Shown one piece after another: positions 61,258 through 64,000 of a stretch of DNA of 64,000 nucleotides. Position numbers and translations under genes: made by a program. Where the stretch lies: NCBI GenBank assembly GCA_031826515.1, contig CP134536.1:3974501-4038500 (forward strand). Direction: 5' to 3'. Each line of letters begins with the position of its first letter. Within the stretch, counting starts at the first letter, position 1. Under the pieces are notes generated by a model that made no database searches, was not told where the DNA came from, and saw only the letters and a program-made list of their open reading frames with translations. Source of the stretch: Flavobacteriaceae bacterium HL-DH10. GTDB lineage: Bacteria; Bacteroidota; Bacteroidia; Flavobacteriales; Flavobacteriaceae.

Positions 61258-61803
61258 ATGACTACAAAAAATAAAATATCACCTCAAACTCCATCTCAAA
61301 CTGTAGGTCCTTATTTTGCGTACGGATTAACACCTGAACAATATGGGTATAATTTTAAAAGTTGGGTTGACAATAAAATGGTCGATCCTTCAAAAAACCC
61401 AAATGCAATAAACATTTTTGGTAAAGTTTATGATGGCGAAGGAAACACAATAAATGATGCCATGATTGAATTATGGCAAAATGATGGCGAAAAGAAACTA
61501 TTTGGGAGATATGGCACAGGTACCGATGAAGATAATCAATTTTCGTTTTCAACCATAAAACCAAAATCTGTTGATGGTCAAGCTCCCTATATAAATGTCA
61601 TTCTTTATATGCGTGGTCAATTATTACATTCTTACACACGCATTTATTTTTCAGACGAACAAGAATTAAACCAGACAGATAGCGTTTTAAACTCTATTCC
61701 AAATGAAAGAAGAGATACTATAATTGCTAAGAAAACAAATATTGGTTATGAATTCAACATTTATATGCAAGACGCTAACGAAACTGTCTTTTTTAAAATT
61801 TAA
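61258..61803 (+). CDS. pcaG: Protocatechuate 3,4-dioxygenase alpha subunit
   Basis: 181 residues: PSQTVGPYFAYGL at the N-terminus (family start), VYDGEGNTINDAMIELWQND, FSTIKPKSVDGQAPYINVILYMRGQLLHSYTRIYF. The alpha subunit keeps the fold but lacks the iron ligand set of PcaH. It forms the (alpha-beta-Fe) units of the dioxygenase. 2 bp after pcaH and 12 bp before pcaB. Confidence 0.95.
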   Translation: MTTKNKISPQTPSQTVGPYFAYGLTPEQYGYNFKSWVDNKMVDPSKNPNAINIFGKVYDGEGNTINDAMIELWQNDGEKKLFGRYGTGTDEDNQFSFSTIKPKSVDGQAPYINVILYMRGQLLHSYTRIYFSDEQELNQTDSVLNSIPNERRDTIIAKKTNIGYEFNIYMQDANETVFFKI

Positions 61804-61815
61804 TAGTCAATATTT

Positions 61816-63126
61816 ATGTCTTTATACTCTGAAACATTTTATTCTAATGAAATAAATCAGCTATTCTCCAATAGATCTGTAATAACCAATATGCTAACTG
61901 CTGAAGCTACACTTGCAAAAGCACAAGCAGAATTAGGTTTAATACCTGTTGAAGCTGCTGAAATTATTGAATTTAGCTGTAACGTTGAATATATTGACAT
62001 AGACAAATTAATTACTGACATAAAACTAGGTGGCAATGCAGCTATTCCATTAGTTCAGCAATTAACAAAAGTTATAAAGAATTCAAATTTTGAAGCTTCA
62101 AAATATGTTCATTTTGGAGCTACTAGTCAAGACATTATTGATACCGCTTCAATACTATCTATAAAAGAAGTTATCTCATGGATGGAAGATAAATTAATTA
62201 CTCTTGAACAAGCTCTATTAAATATTACAAAAAAACACCAAAATACAATTATGATTGGTCGCACTTTAATGCAACAAGCTCGACCAATTACTTTTGGATT
62301 AAAAACTGCAAATTGGCTAGAAAGTATAACCCGTTCAAAACTTAGATTACAAACTGTTAAAACTGATGTTCTACAAATACAATTAAGTGGCGCTGTTGGT
62401 AGCGGCAATAACAATATTACTGACGAGGTTCAAATAAAATTTGCCGAATATTTAAATTTAAGAAATGCCTCACTATGGCAATCGCAAAGAGATGACTTAA
62501 ATGAATTTGCTAGCGTTTTAGGGATTTTAAGTGGTTCTCTTGGAAAAATTGCTAAAGACATTTCTTTAATGATGCAAACGGAAGTTGGAGAAGCATTTGA
62601 AGGCGCACAAGAAGGGAAAGGGGGCTCTAGCACTATGCCTCATAAAAGAAACCCAGTAACATGCGCACTAATATTAAGCAATAGTACAAGAACACCAGGC
62701 CTAGTATCTACAATGCTATCTAGTATGATACAAGAACACGAGAGATCTGCTGGGTATTGGCATGCCGAATGGGAAACATTGACTCAATTAATAGGTTTAA
62801 CATGCGGATCTCTTGAAAAAAGTATTGATTTAATTGAAAATTTAGAAGTAGAAACAGAACGTATGCTCCAAAATATTGAAATAACAAACGGTCTCATTTA
62901 TGCAGAAAAAGTAGCCTTCGCTTTATCAAGTACATTAGGCAAAATGCAAGCACATGAAGCTATTAAAAAAGCATGTAAACTATCCATTTCTACTGGAAAG
63001 CATTTAAAACAAATAATTATAGAAACGCATACAGAAATAGATAATATTGACGAGCTATTTCAACCTGAAAATGCTATTGGAAATAGCATAAAATGGGTTG
63101 AAAAAATAATATATAGGTATTCTTAA
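61816..63126 (+). CDS. pcaB: 3-Carboxy-cis,cis-muconate cycloisomerase
   Basis: 436 residues, fumarase/aspartase superfamily with the signature GGSSTMPHKRNPVTCA and SAGYWHAEWETL at the family positions. VHFGATSQDIIDTA (region 1) and ARPITFGLKTANWL are characteristic of PcaB. It forms 4-carboxymuconolactone from the product of PcaHG. The next steps (PcaC/PcaD) would lie to the right of the window. Confidence 0.92.
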   Translation: MSLYSETFYSNEINQLFSNRSVITNMLTAEATLAKAQAELGLIPVEAAEIIEFSCNVEYIDIDKLITDIKLGGNAAIPLVQQLTKVIKNSNFEASKYVHFGATSQDIIDTASILSIKEVISWMEDKLITLEQALLNITKKHQNTIMIGRTLMQQARPITFGLKTANWLESITRSKLRLQTVKTDVLQIQLSGAVGSGNNNITDEVQIKFAEYLNLRNASLWQSQRDDLNEFASVLGILSGSLGKIAKDISLMMQTEVGEAFEGAQEGKGGSSTMPHKRNPVTCALILSNSTRTPGLVSTMLSSMIQEHERSAGYWHAEWETLTQLIGLTCGSLEKSIDLIENLEVETERMLQNIEITNGLIYAEKVAFALSSTLGKMQAHEAIKKACKLSISTGKHLKQIIIETHTEIDNIDELFQPENAIGNSIKWVEKIIYRYS

Positions 63127-63161
63127 ATTTAATTAAAAGTTTCAACATAAAACTAAATAAA

Positions 63162-64000
63162 ATGTCTAAAAAATACACCACATTCACCATGAATGAATCT
63201 TTTCCAATGAATGCATGGTATGCAGTAGCTTGGGATACAGAATTAAAACATGAGTTATTACCAAGAGTCATTTGCAATAAACCGTTAGTGCTTTATCGTA
63301 AAAAAGATGGCACTCCTGTAGTTTTAGAAGATGCCTGTTGGCATCGTTTACTTCCTCTATCCAAGGGGAAATTACGAGGAGACACAGTAGTTTGTGGTTA
63401 TCATGGTTTAGAATTCAATAACGAAGGACAATGCACATATATGCCTTCTCAAAAAACTATTAATCCTTCAGCTTGTGTGCGCTCATATCCTGCTGTAGAA
63501 AAATATCGTTTTATTTGGGTGTGGATGGGCGACCCTGCAGTTGCAGACAGTAGTAAAATACCAGACATGCATTGGAATAATGATCCTGAATGGGCTGGTG
63601 ATGGTAAAATGATTGAAGTTAAATGTAATTATAGATTGGTAATAGATAATTTAATGGATCTAACACATGAAACTTTTGTTCATTCTGAAAGTATTGGTGA
63701 TCGAAATGTAGCCGAGGCTCCTTTCGATGTACATTATGATGAACATACAGCTACAGTAACCCGTTGGATGAAAGGCATAAAACCACCACCATTTTGGCAT
63801 GGTCAATTAAATAAAAAAATAAAATATGACGGCTTAGTTGATCGTTGGCAAATTATAAAATTTGAAGCACCTTGCACTGTAAATATAGATGTTGGTGTTG
63901 CCGTTGCAGGCACTGGTGCTCCCGAAGGGGATAGATCTCAGGGAGTTAATGGTTATGTATTAAATACCATTACACCTTCTACTAATCAAACATGTTATTA
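63162..64000 (+). CDS. vanA: VanA-like Rieske oxygenase (vanillate O-demethylase oxygenase type; 3' end outside window)
   Basis: The frame MSKKYTTFTMNESFPMNAWYAVAWDTEL opens at 63162 and runs to the window edge. Rieske cluster ligands: C59-x-H61 (DACWHRL) and C78-x2-H81 (VCGYHGL). The mononuclear iron motif is D-x-L-T-H-E-T-F-V-H (NLMDLTHETFVHSE). The length seen (280 residues) is most of the 350-residue family. VanA demethylates vanillate to protocatechuate, which would feed the adjacent pca genes; the reductase VanB should follow. Phenoxybenzoate or other methoxyaromatic substrates are possible. Confidence 0.87.
   Translation, partial: MSKKYTTFTMNESFPMNAWYAVAWDTELKHELLPRVICNKPLVLYRKKDGTPVVLEDACWHRLLPLSKGKLRGDTVVCGYHGLEFNNEGQCTYMPSQKTINPSACVRSYPAVEKYRFIWVWMGDPAVADSSKIPDMHWNNDPEWAGDGKMIEVKCNYRLVIDNLMDLTHETFVHSESIGDRNVAEAPFDVHYDEHTATVTRWMKGIKPPPFWHGQLNKKIKYDGLVDRWQIIKFEAPCTVNIDVGVAVAGTGAPEGDRSQGVNGYVLNTITPSTNQTCY

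Overview
The window looks like chromosomal DNA of a marine-type member of the Flavobacteriaceae (Bacteroidota). The support is low GC, no clear Shine-Dalgarno sequences, promoters fitting the Bacteroidota TTTG...TANNTTTG consensus, a large TonB-dependent receptor, lipoprotein glycoside hydrolases, a formylglycine sulfatase and many AT-rich spacers.

1-2199 is host backbone: a partial KdnA-like aminotransferase, a nitroreductase, and tRNA-Ser(UGA) with its own -33/-7 promoter. From 2183 to 30890 lies a 28.7 kb integrative element inserted in the 3' end of that tRNA gene. A 17-bp piece of the tRNA 3' end is repeated at the far end (attL/attR). A 22-bp sequence containing two CTGTACG boxes is repeated inside both ends, and a tyrosine recombinase sits next to attR. 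The integrase-side end carries excisionase-like HTH proteins, a primase/SF3-helicase-like replication protein, a palindrome-rich spacer and a perfect array of thirty-four 12-bp repeats. This layout resembles a satellite or integrative plasmid with its own origin; I see no capsid, terminase, relaxase or conjugation genes. Cargo, left to right: two single-gene cassettes bounded by attC-like inverted sequences (DUF2971 and HNH); a mobile SOS/mutasome unit (SRAP, DnaE-type polymerase and Y-family polymerase, divergent from a LexA-like repressor and a DnaQ-GIY-YIG fusion); and a defence block on the minus strand with two small paralogues, Nudix, a DUF2075 ATPase and its small partner, a REase-STAND NTPase, an AvcD-like dCTP/dCMP deaminase, and a type I restriction-modification operon with an extra HNH gene. 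hsdR is frameshifted, and hsdS carries an in-frame palindromic insertion.

After attR come the displaced tRNA terminator and a decayed IS3-family element (30992-31764). From 31958 to the right edge is a catabolic region for glycosylated, sulfated aromatic compounds. Three minus-strand operons are headed by near-identical promoters: at 59304-59375 (ABM, HisD-like, SDR, cyclase, GH1, broken GH43, sulfatase); at 49903-49975 (TonB receptor, then a DUF1593 gene with a frameshift, MFS, DUF3861, cupin, lipoprotein, esterase, O-methyltransferase, SDR); and at 39678-39750 (extradiol dioxygenase, alpha/beta hydrolase, FAD monooxygenase, FAH hydrolase, GH106 rhamnosidase). In all three, the same two sequence boxes stand at exactly the same distances from the -7 box. 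Two AraC-type regulators lie within the region. On the plus strand, pcaH-pcaG-pcaB and a vanA-like Rieske oxygenase start an intradiol protocatechuate branch that continues past the window.

My reading, which is inference, is that the right half takes up a rhamnosylated/glucosylated and possibly sulfated or O-methylated phenolic (flavonoid-like or phenolic-acid glycoside). It would remove the sugars and sulfate and break the aromatic parts by one extradiol and one protocatechuate route. The left half is a defence- and mutagenesis-bearing mobile island.
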